Below, in pieces: positions 54,238 to 64,000 of a DNA stretch of 64,000 nucleotides; position 1 is the first letter of the stretch, and every line of letters begins with the position of its first letter. The translations under genes were made by a program, and so were the position numbers. The stretch spans positions 1 to 64,000 of the forward strand of contig NZ_CAMRAN010000020.1 of NCBI RefSeq assembly GCF_947039875.1, written 5' to 3'. Under the pieces are notes generated by a model. It was given only the letters and a program-made list of their open reading frames with translations. It did no database searches and was not told the DNA's origin. Source of the DNA: an uncultured Photobacterium sp. (GTDB lineage Bacteria; Pseudomonadota; Gammaproteobacteria; Enterobacterales; Vibrionaceae).

Positions 54238-56319
54238 TTAAGCGTTAGAGTAATTTTCGCGTTGACCTATCCAACGATCGATAATAGCGCTGGCGTTATC
54301 AGGATATTGGTCATGAATATAGCGGGCTAATTTTTGGACTTGAGGAATCAAATATTGGTCGCGAATTAAATCAGCCACTTTAAAATCAGCAATGCCGGTT
54401 TGTTTAGTACCCAGTAATTCACCAGGGCCTCGAATTTCAAGATCGCGTTGCGCTATGACAAAGCCGTCACTGCTTTCACGTAATACCGCTAAACGTTTCT
54501 GAGCTGTTTTGGTCAGTGGCGCATGATAAAGCAACACACAATGGCTGGCAATTTGACCTCGACCAACGCGACCTCGAAGCTGGTGTAATTGAGCGAGTCC
54601 AAGTCGTTCGGGGTTTTCAATCACCATTAAACTGGCATTGGGTACATCAACCCCAACCTCGATAACGGTAGTCGCTACCAGTAAATCAATTTCCCCAGCT
54701 TTAAAGCTTGCCATAATGGCTTGTTTCTCTTTGGGCTTCATGCGACCGTGAACTAAACCTACTTTAAGTTCTGGCAGTAAGCGCGTTAATTCATCGGCAG
54801 TATCTGAAGCGGCTTGTGCTTCTAGTACTTCTGACTCATCGATTAAAGTACAGACCCAATAAGTCTGTCGACCTTCTTGTTGGCATGCGGCACGAATACG
54901 TTCAATTATTTGCGGACGACGGCTATCAGGCAACGCTACTGTTTGAATTGGCGTTCGTCCTGGCGGTAATTCATCAATCACCGAGGTATCCATGTCAGCA
55001 TAAGCCGTCATGGCAAGAGTGCGCGGAATCGGGGTTGCAGTCATGACTAATTGATGCGGGTAACGTCCATTTGTTGCGCCTTTTTCGCGAAGATCAAGCC
55101 GTTGATGAACGCCAAAGCGGTGTTGTTCATCAATAATAATCAGCGCGAGGTTATTAAACACTACTTGGTCTTGAAATAAGGCATGGGTACCAACCACCAT
55201 TTTTGCCTCATCACTGGCAATGTGCAGTAGCTCTTTTTCACGGGCTTTGCCTTTGAGCTTACCTGCCATCCAACCAACTTTAATCCCCATCGGGTTAAGC
55301 CACTGGGCAAAGTTAAGTGCATGCTGTTCTGCTAATAATTCTGTCGGCGCCATTAATGCAACTTGATAGCCATGTTCAATGGCGCGTAAAGCGGCAAGGG
55401 CTGCAACCAAGGTTTTACCTGAGCCTACATCTCCTTGTACTAAGCGCATCATTGGCTGTGATTGGTTTAGATCAGCCTCAATATCTGCTACCACTCGTTG
55501 TTGGGCGCCAGTGGGCGTAAACGGTAAGCTGGCAAGCAATTGCTGTTTAAGGCTATCTTGCGGTGTTAATGACCAACTTTGATGTTGCTGACTTTTACTA
55601 CGTAGCGCCAGCATCGATAAATTTTGGGCCAATAATTCTTCTAAAATCAGTCGTTTCTGAGCGGGATGCTTTCCTGCATCAAGTTGTTCTAATGAAATAT
55701 CAGCTGTAGGACGATGCATCAATTGTAATGCTTGAGCAAGGGTCATTTGTTGATCGTATAACCCGGTTGGAAGTAATTCTGTTACGGCTGATTTTTCAAG
55801 TAGAGCTAAGGCTTGATCGGTTAAATTACGTAATGTTGTTTGGCGTAAACCATCCGTGGTTGGGTATACCGGAGTGAGGGTTTCTTCGACATTTAATTCG
55901 GTTGGCTCTGAAAAAAGGCGGTAATCAGGATGAATGATTTCTAATCCAAATTGGCTGCCTTTAATTTCACCATAGGCTTTAACTTGTTTGCCTTGGCTAA
56001 AGCTATTTTTCATCGCGGCATTAAAATTAAAAAACTTTAATGTCACAGAGCCTGTAGTGTCGCCAATTTTTACTGTCAACATCTTACGTTTGCCAAATTG
56101 AATACTGCAATGGCTAACTTCACCTTGAACCGTTAAAAATTGGCCTGGAGAGACGCGATTAATCGGCCAAATGCGGGTGCGATCCTCATAACGAAGTGGC
56201 AAATGAAACAGCACATCTTGAACATTATTAAGCCCAATTTTATGGAGTTTTTCTGCCATTTTTGCGCCAACACCTGCCAGTTCGGTGAGGGCGACAGTGT
56301 TGAGGAGTTGTCCGCTCAT
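54238..56319 (-). CDS. recG: ATP-dependent DNA helicase RecG
   Basis: A 693-aa fork-regression helicase (E. coli 693). The N-terminal wedge/OB domain spans residues about 1-150. The helicase core shows Walker A VQGDVGSGKT, the DEAD-like box IIIDEQHRFG, motif III VMTATPIPRT, motif V ATTVIEVGVDVPNAS and motif VI QLHQLRGRVGRG. It follows trmH on the same strand 2 bp apart, suggesting one operon. Confidence 0.96.
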   Translation of the reverse strand: MSGQLLNTVALTELAGVGAKMAEKLHKIGLNNVQDVLFHLPLRYEDRTRIWPINRVSPGQFLTVQGEVSHCSIQFGKRKMLTVKIGDTTGSVTLKFFNFNAAMKNSFSQGKQVKAYGEIKGSQFGLEIIHPDYRLFSEPTELNVEETLTPVYPTTDGLRQTTLRNLTDQALALLEKSAVTELLPTGLYDQQMTLAQALQLMHRPTADISLEQLDAGKHPAQKRLILEELLAQNLSMLALRSKSQQHQSWSLTPQDSLKQQLLASLPFTPTGAQQRVVADIEADLNQSQPMMRLVQGDVGSGKTLVAALAALRAIEHGYQVALMAPTELLAEQHALNFAQWLNPMGIKVGWMAGKLKGKAREKELLHIASDEAKMVVGTHALFQDQVVFNNLALIIIDEQHRFGVHQRLDLREKGATNGRYPHQLVMTATPIPRTLAMTAYADMDTSVIDELPPGRTPIQTVALPDSRRPQIIERIRAACQQEGRQTYWVCTLIDESEVLEAQAASDTADELTRLLPELKVGLVHGRMKPKEKQAIMASFKAGEIDLLVATTVIEVGVDVPNASLMVIENPERLGLAQLHQLRGRVGRGQIASHCVLLYHAPLTKTAQKRLAVLRESSDGFVIAQRDLEIRGPGELLGTKQTGIADFKVADLIRDQYLIPQVQKLARYIHDQYPDNASAIIDRWIGQRENYSNA

Positions 56320-56321
56320 GG

Positions 56322-57050
56322 TTAGTCCTTTTTAATTTCGCTAGCTGCGACGGGATGTTTGATTTTCTTCGCTTGCATTGCAGCCCACCATTGTTCATCA
56401 GCAACAATTTGGCCTTGATCATCTAATTGTGGGTACGGTAAGTTTTTCTGTTTAGCGACATTGGCTAATACTGGGTGACCACGCTCAAATAAAATGCGAT
56501 TGACTACATTGTCATCAAGTAAGGTGGTGGTGCGATCATACATACCTGCATTTTGACGTTGGCGTTGTGCTTCATACAAAATTAATGCACTTGCAACGGA
56601 AACATTGAGTGACTGTACCATGCCTACCATTGGAATAATGATGTCTTGGTCTGCCAGTGCTAATGCTTCAGCGGTGATCCCATTTTTTTCGCCGCCGAGA
56701 ATAATCGCGGTCGGTTTTGTGTAATCAATCTCACGAAAATCGACGGCAGTGGTCGATAAATTGGTAGCAAGCACCTGCATTCCCTGAGCTTTTAAAGCGC
56801 TAATGGCATTGACCATTGTTGCGTGAGTTTCAAGTTCAACCCAATTACGAGCTCCCGCTGAGGTATGACTCAATACTTTCATCGCTTCTTTGGGCCATAC
56901 GGCATGCACTTTATGAACCCCAACTGCATCGGCGGTACGAATAATGGCAGAGACATTGTTGGGTTTATGGACTTCTTCCATACACACGGTGAGATCAGGT
57001 TGGCGAGTGGCTAAGACTTGATGAATTCGTTGAAAGCGATCTGGCGTCAT
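56322..57050 (-). CDS. trmH: tRNA (guanosine18-2'-O)-methyltransferase
   Basis: A 242-aa SPOUT methyltransferase making Gm18 in tRNA. SPOUT motif 1 is NNVSAIIRTADAVGV, motif 2 includes IILGGEKNGITAEAL, and motif 3 is IPMVGMVQSLNVSVASALIL, forming the trefoil knot. The basic C-terminal tail (KKIKHPVAASEIKKD) is typical of TrmH. It lies between spoT and recG, as in E. coli (spoT-trmH-recG). Confidence 0.94.
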   Translation of the reverse strand: MTPDRFQRIHQVLATRQPDLTVCMEEVHKPNNVSAIIRTADAVGVHKVHAVWPKEAMKVLSHTSAGARNWVELETHATMVNAISALKAQGMQVLATNLSTTAVDFREIDYTKPTAIILGGEKNGITAEALALADQDIIIPMVGMVQSLNVSVASALILYEAQRQRQNAGMYDRTTTLLDDNVVNRILFERGHPVLANVAKQKNLPYPQLDDQGQIVADEQWWAAMQAKKIKHPVAASEIKKD

Positions 57051-57115
57051 CTGGTTATACTATTTCTGATAATAAGGATGACGTTATAATAATATGGATC
57101 GGAATCCAAATACAC

Positions 57116-57140
57116 AAAACGCCCACAAGTGGGCGTTTTA
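57116..57140 (-). terminator. Terminator after spoT
   Basis: AAAACGCCCAC (57116-57126) pairs perfectly with GTGGGCGTTTT (57129-57139), an 11-bp stem with a very tight loop, T-rich on both sides. It follows the spoT stop on the minus strand and precedes trmH, so it may reduce read-through into trmH-recG. Confidence 0.8.
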
Positions 57141-57174
57141 TTCATATCATTAACAAGCTATCACGCTGATGGCG

Positions 57175-59277
57175 TTAATTCTTTTGGCGAGCAACACGAA
57201 CGACGTCGGGCATAATACGAATACGGCGCATGATATTAGCTAAGTGCACACGGCTCTTAGTCGTCAGGCGAACAGTAATCGTATATAAACGGCCATCTTT
57301 TTCTTCGGTCGCTAAGCCTTGAATATTAGAGCCTGTTGCAGCGATAGTATTGGTTAAATCAGCTAATGCACCTTGGTGATTTTGCATATCGACTTTGAGG
57401 TTAGTGACAAACTCTTGTTCAAAATCTTCACTCCATTCAACCGCCATGTACTTATCCGGTTCTTTTCGATAACCCCGAATATTGGCACATTCTTCACGGT
57501 GAATGACAAGGCCTTTGCCTGGGCTGACATGGGCCACAATAGGATCACCATGAATCGGATGGCAACAGTTAGCAAAGGTCAGCAAAATACCATCGGCACC
57601 TTGAATCGGTAATCGACGATCGTTGTTTTTCGCCGTCAGTTCGTCGGCATTACCCAGTAATCGGCGCGCAATAACCACACTCATCAGTTCACCCAAACCA
57701 ATTTCTGTCAGCAAATCATCGACAGTTTCTAGTTTAAGATCGCTTAATACTTTGGTGATATTCTCTTCCGCAATTGTCTGCATGTTCACACCGCCTAAGG
57801 CATGATTCAGTAGACGACGGCCGAGAGTTATTGACTCATCACGACGCATGGTTTTTAAAATTTGACGAATTTTAGTACGCGCACGTGATGTCACCACATA
57901 GTTAAGCCATGCGGCATTAGGTCGAGCACCAGGGGCGCTGATAATGTCGATGGTTTGACCATTTTTAAGCGGTTTACTTAATGGATAAGGCTGGCGATCG
58001 ACGCGAGATCCAACGCAGGTATTACCAATGTCAGTATGCACGGCGTAAGCAAAATCAACCGCCGTGGCACCAACTGGCAATTCAACAATGCGGCCTTTGG
58101 GGGTGAAAACGTAAATTTCATCTGGGAAAAGATCAGATTTGACGTTTTCGATAAACTCAAATGAGCTACCGGCGCTTTGCTGTAATTCAAGTAGGCTTTG
58201 CATCCAACGTTGGGCTTTAATTTGAGCAGTGGTGCCTGGGGCTTCACCGTCTTTATATGTCCAATGGGCTGCAACCCCTTTATCTGCCATTTGATCCATG
58301 TCTTCAGTACGAATCTGAACTTCAACCGGTACCCCATGCGGGCCAACCAGTGAGGTATGCAGCGACTGATAGCCATTGGCTTTTGGAATGGCGATATAAT
58401 CTTTCATTCGACTTGGGCGTGGCTTGTACAGATTATGTACTTGGCCTAATACGCGGTAGCACGTATCAAGATCATTCACCAAAACGCGGAAGGCGTAGAT
58501 ATCCATGATCGAATGGAAGCGTTGTTCTTTATTCTTCATCTTGTTGTAGATGGAGTATAAATTCTTTTCGCGGCCAGAAACGACCGCAGTTATTCCTGCA
58601 TCAATGAGGCGACCCTCAATTTCAGCGTGAATTTTAGTAATGATTTCTTTGCGATTGCCACGGGCTGCTGCGACGACTTGTTTTAGAACGCGGTAGCGGT
58701 TGGGATATAACGCTTCAAAGCCAAGCTCTTCAAGTTCAGATTTGATGTTATGGATACCAAGACGATGGGCAAGCGGAGAGAAGATCTCAAGGGTTTCACG
58801 AGCAATACGGCGACGTTTATCAGGACGTAAAGCCCCTAACGTGCGCATGTTGTGAGTTCGATCGGCAAGTTTGATCAGGATAACCCGAATATCATGCGCC
58901 ATTGCCATGATCATTTTGCGGAAGTTTTCAGCCTGCGCTTCTTGACGATCGCGAAATTTGAGCTTATCGAGTTTAGAGACACCATCAACCAATTCGGCAA
59001 CAGTATCGCCAAAGCGGCAGGCTAGATCCTCTTTAGTGACCTCGGTATCTTCAATCACATCGTGCAGCAATGCTGCCATCAGTGCTTCAATATCGAGACG
59101 CATTTCCGCCAGAATACGGGCGACCGCAACTGGATGGATTATATAAGGCTCGCCGGTTGAACGAGTTTGGCCTTCATGGGCGTCGCGAGCAACAAGATAA
59201 GCCTGTCGAAGCACCTCAATTTGAGGCTCCGACAGGTACTTGGTTGCGACTTCTTTCAGGCTATCAAAAAGATACAA
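57175..59277 (-). CDS. spoT: Bifunctional (p)ppGpp synthase/hydrolase SpoT
   Basis: A 700-aa Rel/Spo protein (E. coli 702). The hydrolase HD motif is in ALLHDVIEDTEV with GQTRSTGEPYIIHPVAVA before it. The synthase domain contains GREKNLYSIYNKMKNKEQRF and DIYAFRVLVND. The TGS domain is DEIYVFTPKGRIVELP, a CC/helical region follows, and the C-terminal ACT domain ends at MPDVVRVARQKN. It is downstream of rpoZ on the same strand with a 17-bp gap. Confidence 0.96.
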   Translation of the reverse strand: MYLFDSLKEVATKYLSEPQIEVLRQAYLVARDAHEGQTRSTGEPYIIHPVAVARILAEMRLDIEALMAALLHDVIEDTEVTKEDLACRFGDTVAELVDGVSKLDKLKFRDRQEAQAENFRKMIMAMAHDIRVILIKLADRTHNMRTLGALRPDKRRRIARETLEIFSPLAHRLGIHNIKSELEELGFEALYPNRYRVLKQVVAAARGNRKEIITKIHAEIEGRLIDAGITAVVSGREKNLYSIYNKMKNKEQRFHSIMDIYAFRVLVNDLDTCYRVLGQVHNLYKPRPSRMKDYIAIPKANGYQSLHTSLVGPHGVPVEVQIRTEDMDQMADKGVAAHWTYKDGEAPGTTAQIKAQRWMQSLLELQQSAGSSFEFIENVKSDLFPDEIYVFTPKGRIVELPVGATAVDFAYAVHTDIGNTCVGSRVDRQPYPLSKPLKNGQTIDIISAPGARPNAAWLNYVVTSRARTKIRQILKTMRRDESITLGRRLLNHALGGVNMQTIAEENITKVLSDLKLETVDDLLTEIGLGELMSVVIARRLLGNADELTAKNNDRRLPIQGADGILLTFANCCHPIHGDPIVAHVSPGKGLVIHREECANIRGYRKEPDKYMAVEWSEDFEQEFVTNLKVDMQNHQGALADLTNTIAATGSNIQGLATEEKDGRLYTITVRLTTKSRVHLANIMRRIRIMPDVVRVARQKN

Positions 59278-59294
59278 TTCGCCTGGTTCCCTGA

Positions 59295-59573
59295 TTAACG
59301 GTGATTGTCGCCAGCAATAGCACTAACAGCGGCTAATTCAGCGGCTTCTTGCTCTTGCAGTTCCTGACGCTCGCGAGCATCAAGGATATCTTTAGTAATT
59401 AGGCCTTCTTCGATTTCACGAAGTGCAATTACTGTGTATTTGTCGTTTTCTTCAGGAACCAATGGATCCTTACCGCCGGTTTGCATTTGACGTGCGCGGC
59501 GAGCAGCAATTTGGATCAGATCGAAACGGTTGCCAATTTTATCAACAGCGTCTTGAACGGTTACGCGTGCCAT
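59295..59573 (-). CDS. rpoZ: RNA polymerase omega subunit
   Basis: A 92-aa omega subunit (E. coli 91) that aids beta' folding and forms part of a ppGpp binding site. [28 protein letters not shown] and [18 protein letters not shown] are diagnostic. It lies between gmk and spoT, matching the E. coli order gmk-rpoZ-spoT. Confidence 0.96.
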   Translation of the reverse strand: MARVTVQDAVDKIGNRFDLIQIAARRARQMQTGGKDPLVPEENDKYTVIALREIEEGLITKDILDARERQELQEQEAAELAAVSAIAGDNHR

Positions 59574-59624
59574 GGAGGACTCCAGTGGTTATTAAATTAG
59601 GGATAGAAAATTGTACAAAATAAC

Positions 59625-60254
<630 letters not shown>

Positions 60255-60411
60255 CTATTTTCACTCAGTGATAGAAGGGCGCGAAGATTATCACGATCTG
60301 CGCATAATTGAAATTAGCTGATTGCTTGAAAATTCATCTTTTTATTGAGTCAATACATCTTAAGCCTAGCTGACTTTGATGAAATGTCATAATTAGATTG
60401 TATTTTTAAAC

Positions 60412-60447
60412 AACTATCCAAGCCAAATAGCATCAGCTTGGATAGTT
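60412..60447 (-). terminator. Terminator of yicC
   Basis: AACTATCCAAGC (60412-60423) pairs perfectly with GCTTGGATAGTT (60436-60447) over 12 bp. On the minus strand it is followed by GTTTAAAAA, a weak T-tract. Confidence 0.7.
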
Positions 60448-60462
60448 TGAGTAACGTGTTAT

Positions 60463-61326
60463 TTACTCAATATTCTGAATTTGCTCACGCATTTGTTCGA
60501 TTAATACTTTTAGTTCAACCGCCGATGCAGTGACATCAGTATTAATTGATTTTGATGCCAATGTGTTTGATTCACGGTTAAATTCTTGCATCATAAAATC
60601 AAGACGACGACCACATGCGCCACCTTTAGCTAGAATTTTTTGGGTTTCTTTTACGTGTGAGTCAAGGCGATCAAGCTCTTCGGCGACATCACTTTTCTGT
60701 GCCAGCATGATTAGCTCTTGTTCAATACGGTTACTATCAAGATCGACTTTTGCTTCATCAAGACGCGACATAATGCGCTCGCGTTGCCATACCATAATTT
60801 GTGGCATTAGCGTACGAACTTTAATAGCTTCTGTTGAAATAGCTGCTAAACGATGATCGATTAATTGTTTCATGTTATCGCCTTCGCTTGCACGTGCGGC
60901 AATAAAATCATCCATTGCTAGCTCAAAGCCAGTTAATAGATCTTTATTAATCATATCTAAATCTTGTTCTGGTGCTTCCATCACTCCCGGCCAGTTAAGC
61001 ACTTGGAATGGACCAATATTACCTTCACCCGCCGTTTCTGTTACCCAACGAGCTGCATTGATAACTTGTTTGGCTAATGCTTCATTGATTGTCAATTCAG
61101 TATTAGCGGCAGTGTTGGCTTCGTAGCGAAGATTACATTCGACTTTACCACGCGCTAAACGTTTACGAAAACGTTCACGCAATACCGGCTCAAGGCTACG
61201 GAATTGCTCTGGCATACGAATGTAGGTTTCAAGATAACGTTGGTTTACTGAGCGGATTTCCCACACAGCAGTACCCCAGTCGCCTTTTATTTCGCGACGG
61301 GCGTAGGCAGTCATACTATGGATCAT
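60463..61326 (-). CDS. yicC: YicC-family endoribonuclease
   Basis: A 287-aa protein (E. coli 287). The N-terminus MIHSMTAYARREIKGDWG and the C-terminus GRRLDFMMQEFNRESNTLASKS are diagnostic. E. coli YicC has been reported to cleave RNA, including the sRNA RyhB. It diverges from rph, the same arrangement as in E. coli. Confidence 0.93.
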   Translation of the reverse strand: MIHSMTAYARREIKGDWGTAVWEIRSVNQRYLETYIRMPEQFRSLEPVLRERFRKRLARGKVECNLRYEANTAANTELTINEALAKQVINAARWVTETAGEGNIGPFQVLNWPGVMEAPEQDLDMINKDLLTGFELAMDDFIAARASEGDNMKQLIDHRLAAISTEAIKVRTLMPQIMVWQRERIMSRLDEAKVDLDSNRIEQELIMLAQKSDVAEELDRLDSHVKETQKILAKGGACGRRLDFMMQEFNRESNTLASKSINTDVTASAVELKVLIEQMREQIQNIE

Positions 61327-61583
61327 TGGCTTGTGGCCCTTAGGTTATGATGGTTGCGACGGCTAAACTTAGCGCATTTAACGGTAAGTCAGGTCTTCTA
61401 ATAACAATAGCGATGCGTCGTAACCGAGTTTTATCATTATATGCGAAATCGCCTCTTGCGGGCTACTGTTGTGAATGCAAAACAAGGTTGAATCTATCGT
61501 TTAAACGGTGGTTTTCTCGTGCACTGGGATTGAGATGTCGCTATAATCGCCGGTTAATATCATCCAGCCAAAGGGAAATCCCG

Positions 61584-62300
61584 ATGCGTCCAAGCGGAAG
61601 AAGTGCCACTCAGGTACGTCCAATCACTATTACTCGTAACTATACAGCCCATGCTGAGGGTTCAGTATTAGTTGAATTTGGCAACACCAAAGTAATTTGT
61701 ACTGCTAGTGTTGAAGAAAATGTGCCGCGTTGGCTTAAAGGTAAAGGCCAAGGTTGGGTGACTGCAGAATACGGTATGTTGCCACGTGCAACCCATACCC
61801 GTAACCGTCGTGAAGCGGCAAGTGGCAAGCAAGGCGGTCGCACCATGGAAATTCAACGTCTGATTGCGCGTAGTTTACGTGCTGCGGTTGATTTAAAAGT
61901 CCTTGGTGAACAAATGATCACTGTTGACTGTGATGTAATTCAAGCAGATGGCGGTACACGTACAGCTTCTATTACCGGCGCGATGGTGGCATTAGTTGAT
62001 GCAATTAATTATATGCTTGAAAAAGGCATGATTAAGAAAAGCCCACTTAAAGGCATGGTTGCTGCTGTTTCGGTTGGTATCTATAAAGGTGAACCAATTT
62101 GCGATCTTGAGTACCTTGAAGATTCAGCTGCTGAAACTGATATGAATGTGGTCATGACCGAAGATGGTAAGATGATTGAAATTCAGGGTACGGCAGAAGG
62201 CGAGGCATTCAGTCATGAAGAGTTATTGGCAATGTTAGCGCTGGCCAAAGACGGTATATTCGATATTATTTCGATGCAGAAACAAGTATTAGAAAATTAG
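61584..62300 (+). CDS. rph: Ribonuclease PH
   Basis: A 238-aa phosphorolytic 3'-5' exoribonuclease trimming tRNA 3' ends. [16 protein letters not shown], the phosphate-site [21 protein letters not shown] region and [18 protein letters not shown] are diagnostic. The reading frame is intact to [10 protein letters not shown], unlike the frameshifted rph of E. coli K-12. The ATG at 61584 has AAGGG upstream; the long N-terminal ORF extension is not supported. Confidence 0.95.
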   Translation: MRPSGRSATQVRPITITRNYTAHAEGSVLVEFGNTKVICTASVEENVPRWLKGKGQGWVTAEYGMLPRATHTRNRREAASGKQGGRTMEIQRLIARSLRAAVDLKVLGEQMITVDCDVIQADGGTRTASITGAMVALVDAINYMLEKGMIKKSPLKGMVAAVSVGIYKGEPICDLEYLEDSAAETDMNVVMTEDGKMIEIQGTAEGEAFSHEELLAMLALAKDGIFDIISMQKQVLEN

Positions 62301-62306
62301 TTATTA

Positions 62307-62337
62307 AGCGGTTCCTATTAAGGAGCCGCTTTTTTTT
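62307..62337 (+). terminator. Attenuator-like terminator between rph and pyrE
   Basis: AGCGGTTCC (62307-62315) pairs with GGAGCCGCT (62322-62330) with one G-U, followed by seven T residues. It starts 6 bp after the rph stop, so a ribosome finishing rph would cover it. In E. coli exactly this geometry gives UTP-dependent attenuation of pyrE. Confidence 0.88.
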
Positions 62338-62462
62338 ATCTGAAATTTATAGGCTATAGGAATAGTCATAAGTTTTAGCTGCAACAGTTTTACATTCTTC
62401 GCAATGTAAAGGTTGTGTCCATTTCAACATTGTAAAACACGAAAGTCGTTTAAGGAGCCACA

Positions 62463-63107
62463 ATGAAAGCATATCAGCGTCAGTTCATCGAATTCGCCCT
62501 AGAGAAAGGTGTCTTAAAGTTTGGTGAGTTCACTCTGAAGTCCGGCCGTAACAGTCCGTATTTCTTTAATGCGGGTTTATTTAATACTGGTCGTGATCTT
62601 GCACGTCTAGGTCGTTTCTATGCTGAAGCATTGGTTGACGCTAACATTGAATTTGATGTGTTGTTTGGCCCTGCGTATAAAGGGATTCCCATTGCAACTA
62701 CCACCGCTGTTGCATTAGCGGATCACCATGATGTAGATACGCCATATTGTTTTAACCGTAAAGAAGCGAAAAATCACGGTGAAGGTGGCAATCTTGTTGG
62801 GAGTGATCTTGTAGGGCGCATTATGTTAGTTGATGATGTTATTACTGCGGGTACGGCTATTCGTGAATCAATGGAAATAATTAAAGCGAACGGTGCTGAT
62901 TTAGCAGGTGTGTTAGTCGCTATTGATCGCCAAGAAAAAGGCCAAAGTGAATTATCTGCGATTCAAGAAGTTGAACGTGATTTTGGTTGTGCGGTAATTT
63001 CAATTGTATCGCTAGGCGATGTAGTCACGTATTTAAGTGAGCAAACAGGTATGGAGCAGCATTTAGCAGCTGTAACGGCCTACCGTGTTCAATACGGCGT
63101 TGAATAA
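62463..63107 (+). CDS. pyrE: Orotate phosphoribosyltransferase
   Basis: A 214-aa type I phosphoribosyltransferase (E. coli 213) converting orotate to OMP in pyrimidine synthesis. [19 protein letters not shown] is the N-terminal signature and [17 protein letters not shown] is the PRPP-binding motif; [13 protein letters not shown] is the flexible catalytic loop. AAGGAG lies 7 nt upstream of the ATG. It follows rph and the attenuator. Confidence 0.96.
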   Translation: MKAYQRQFIEFALEKGVLKFGEFTLKSGRNSPYFFNAGLFNTGRDLARLGRFYAEALVDANIEFDVLFGPAYKGIPIATTTAVALADHHDVDTPYCFNRKEAKNHGEGGNLVGSDLVGRIMLVDDVITAGTAIRESMEIIKANGADLAGVLVAIDRQEKGQSELSAIQEVERDFGCAVISIVSLGDVVTYLSEQTGMEQHLAAVTAYRVQYGVE

Positions 63108-63130
63108 CCGTTTAATTAACTAGTTATTAT

Positions 63131-63164
63131 AAAAAAGCGAGGGTCAATGGACGCTCGCTTTTTT
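63131..63164. terminator. Bidirectional terminator between pyrE and slmA
   Basis: GCGAG-G-GTC (63137-63145) pairs with GAC-G-CTCGC (63150-63158) around AATG, with one internal mismatch. It is flanked by A6 and T6 runs. It serves both convergent genes. Confidence 0.9.
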
Positions 63165-63196
63165 ATGGTGCTTTGTAATGTGGTTTGTCAGTGTGA

Positions 63197-63787
63197 TTAA
63201 CCTAACTGACCACTAAGCAGTTGCCAGTAATCATCAAAGTTTTCAGTTGGCTTATATTTAAAGCTAGAACGAACATAACGACTAAGACTTCCTTCAACTT
63301 GACCTAATAGCTGTGCAGCTAAAATTGATTCATCGATAGGAAAGCCTTTGCCTTCTCGTAACTTACGCTCTTTTAATATTTGACGTAATTGTGATTCGAT
63401 ACGTTCAAATAATTGGTTGATGCGTGATTGTAAACGATCTTGTTCAAACATCAGTGCGTGACCTGTCATGATACGACTGAGACCTGGGTTACGTTCACCA
63501 AACATTAAGATGAGTTGTAGCACCATACGTAGACGAGTAAGGGTATCTTTTTCGTCATCAAGAATGCGGTTAATTCGAGTGGTAATTGAATCTTCGATAA
63601 ATTCAATCAGGCCTTCAAACATCCGTGCTTTACTTGGGAAGTGGCGATAGAGTGCAGCTTCCGAGACCCCAACATTAGCTGCCAGCATTTTGGTGGTAAT
63701 ACGTTGGCTTCCTTGATTCGATTCCAACATATGAGCAAGACACTGGAGTATCTCTTCGCGGCGATTGCTTTTTTTGGTGCCAGCCAT
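63197..63787 (-). CDS. slmA: Nucleoid occlusion factor SlmA
   Basis: A 196-aa TetR-family DNA-binding protein (E. coli 198) that blocks FtsZ assembly over the chromosome. The N-terminal HTH is [28 protein letters not shown]. The remaining helical domain includes [21 protein letters not shown]-like features. In E. coli it lies after dut and near pyrE, consistent with this context. The start [14 protein letters not shown] aligns with the family. Confidence 0.94.
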   Translation of the reverse strand: MAGTKKSNRREEILQCLAHMLESNQGSQRITTKMLAANVGVSEAALYRHFPSKARMFEGLIEFIEDSITTRINRILDDEKDTLTRLRMVLQLILMFGERNPGLSRIMTGHALMFEQDRLQSRINQLFERIESQLRQILKERKLREGKGFPIDESILAAQLLGQVEGSLSRYVRSSFKYKPTENFDDYWQLLSGQLG

Positions 63788-63904
63788 GAATTATCGTTCC
63801 TTTGCAAAATGAGACTGTCCATGGACAGCATGAACCCTGCCTATCTTAGCGATGCCATTGCGTCGTGAAAAGCGATCGATGGTAAATGTATGCAGTTTAT
63901 CCGC

Positions 63905-63933
63905 AAAAAAAGCGCAACTCTTAATAGTCGCAC
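63905..63933 (-). terminator. Minus-strand terminator of a gene beyond the window edge
   Basis: AGTCGCAC (63926-63933) pairs on the minus strand with GCGCAACT (63912-63919), allowing two G-U pairs, followed by seven T residues. It implies a minus-strand gene ending between here and 64000. Confidence 0.7.
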
Positions 63934-63976
63934 TTTGTATTTAAACGTTATTGGTTATTTTATCATCAAAATAATT

Positions 63977-64000
63977 TTATGCGTTAAGGGCATCACTAGT
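63977..64000 (-). CDS. Possible 3' end of a gene extending past the window
   Basis: On the minus strand the frame entering at 64000 reads TSDALNA and stops at TAA (63977-63979), 43 bp before the terminator at 63933. A second frame also stays open to about 63956. In E. coli dut and coaBC precede slmA on the same strand, but eight codons cannot identify the product. Confidence 0.25.
   Translation of the reverse strand, partial: TSDALNA

Noticed and set aside
57978-58376. 132-aa minus-strand ORF inside spoT
   Set aside because: Alternative frame of spoT on the same strand; no start signal or recognisable domain.
61347-61583. 79-residue N-terminal extension of RNase PH
   Set aside because: The family starts at MRPSGR, which has its own AAGGG site; the extension lies in the divergent promoter region.

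Overview
The window looks like chromosome 1 of a member of the Vibrionaceae, most likely Photobacterium. This rests on low-to-moderate GC, Vibrio/Photobacterium-like protein sequences, and gene clusters shared with the enteric/Vibrio core: rsmD-ftsYEX-rpoH, glp genes, ubiCA-plsB-lexA-dinF, nfuA-gntX-bioH, tex-greB-ompR-envZ, recG-trmH-spoT-rpoZ-gmk, and yicC/rph-pyrE-slmA. The genus is inferred from family knowledge and was not tested by any search. I saw no rRNA, tRNA, insertion sequence, prophage or CRISPR array. Nearly all genes are intact housekeeping genes.

Layout. 1-5.4 kb: a PotE-type polyamine antiporter, two small lipoproteins, a DTW-domain tRNA-modification protein, an EVE-domain protein and the HAD phosphatase YigL. 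5.5-13 kb: pldB and rhtB, an EAL-HDOD protein, a Dps ferritin, a patatin-like lipase, a LysR regulator and an AbgT-type transporter. 13.2-18.2 kb: a short-chain dehydrogenase, an acyltransferase, the conserved small membrane proteins DUF2500 and YhhL, a DUF2007/zinc-finger protein, rsmD, and an 850-bp gene-poor stretch holding a probable 26-residue membrane peptide. 18.2-22.3 kb: ftsY-ftsE-ftsX-rpoH, coupling SRP targeting, division and the heat-shock sigma factor. 22.3-28.5 kb: a DnaA-box/GATC-rich gap, then glpE-glpG-glpT-glpR-glpD for glycerol-3-phosphate uptake, control and oxidation. 28.5-34 kb: a FliL-like protein, ubiC-ubiA for quinone synthesis, plsB and lexA with two SOS boxes.

34.3-42 kb is a complete caa3-type cytochrome c oxidase island. 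It has structural subunits II, I and III, the Cox11 copper chaperone, SURF1, a Sco-like CxxxC protein, heme A synthase and heme O synthase. It sits between lexA and dinF, which are neighbours in E. coli. 42-54 kb: dinF, a secreted 3D-domain protein, nfuA, gntX, bioH, an unknown protein, tex, greB, ompR-envZ and xanP (with a PurR-like operator). 54-64 kb: recG-trmH-spoT-rpoZ-gmk on the minus strand (a terminator separates spoT from trmH), yicC diverging from rph-pyrE (with an attenuator-like terminator), and slmA.

No clearly novel multi-gene system is present. The best leads are the 26-residue ORF with its G-poor upstream sequence, the DnaA-box/GATC cluster between rpoH and glpE, the Sco-like protein in the cox island, the tandem perfect hairpins beside dps, and an orphan plus-strand terminator upstream of nfuA.
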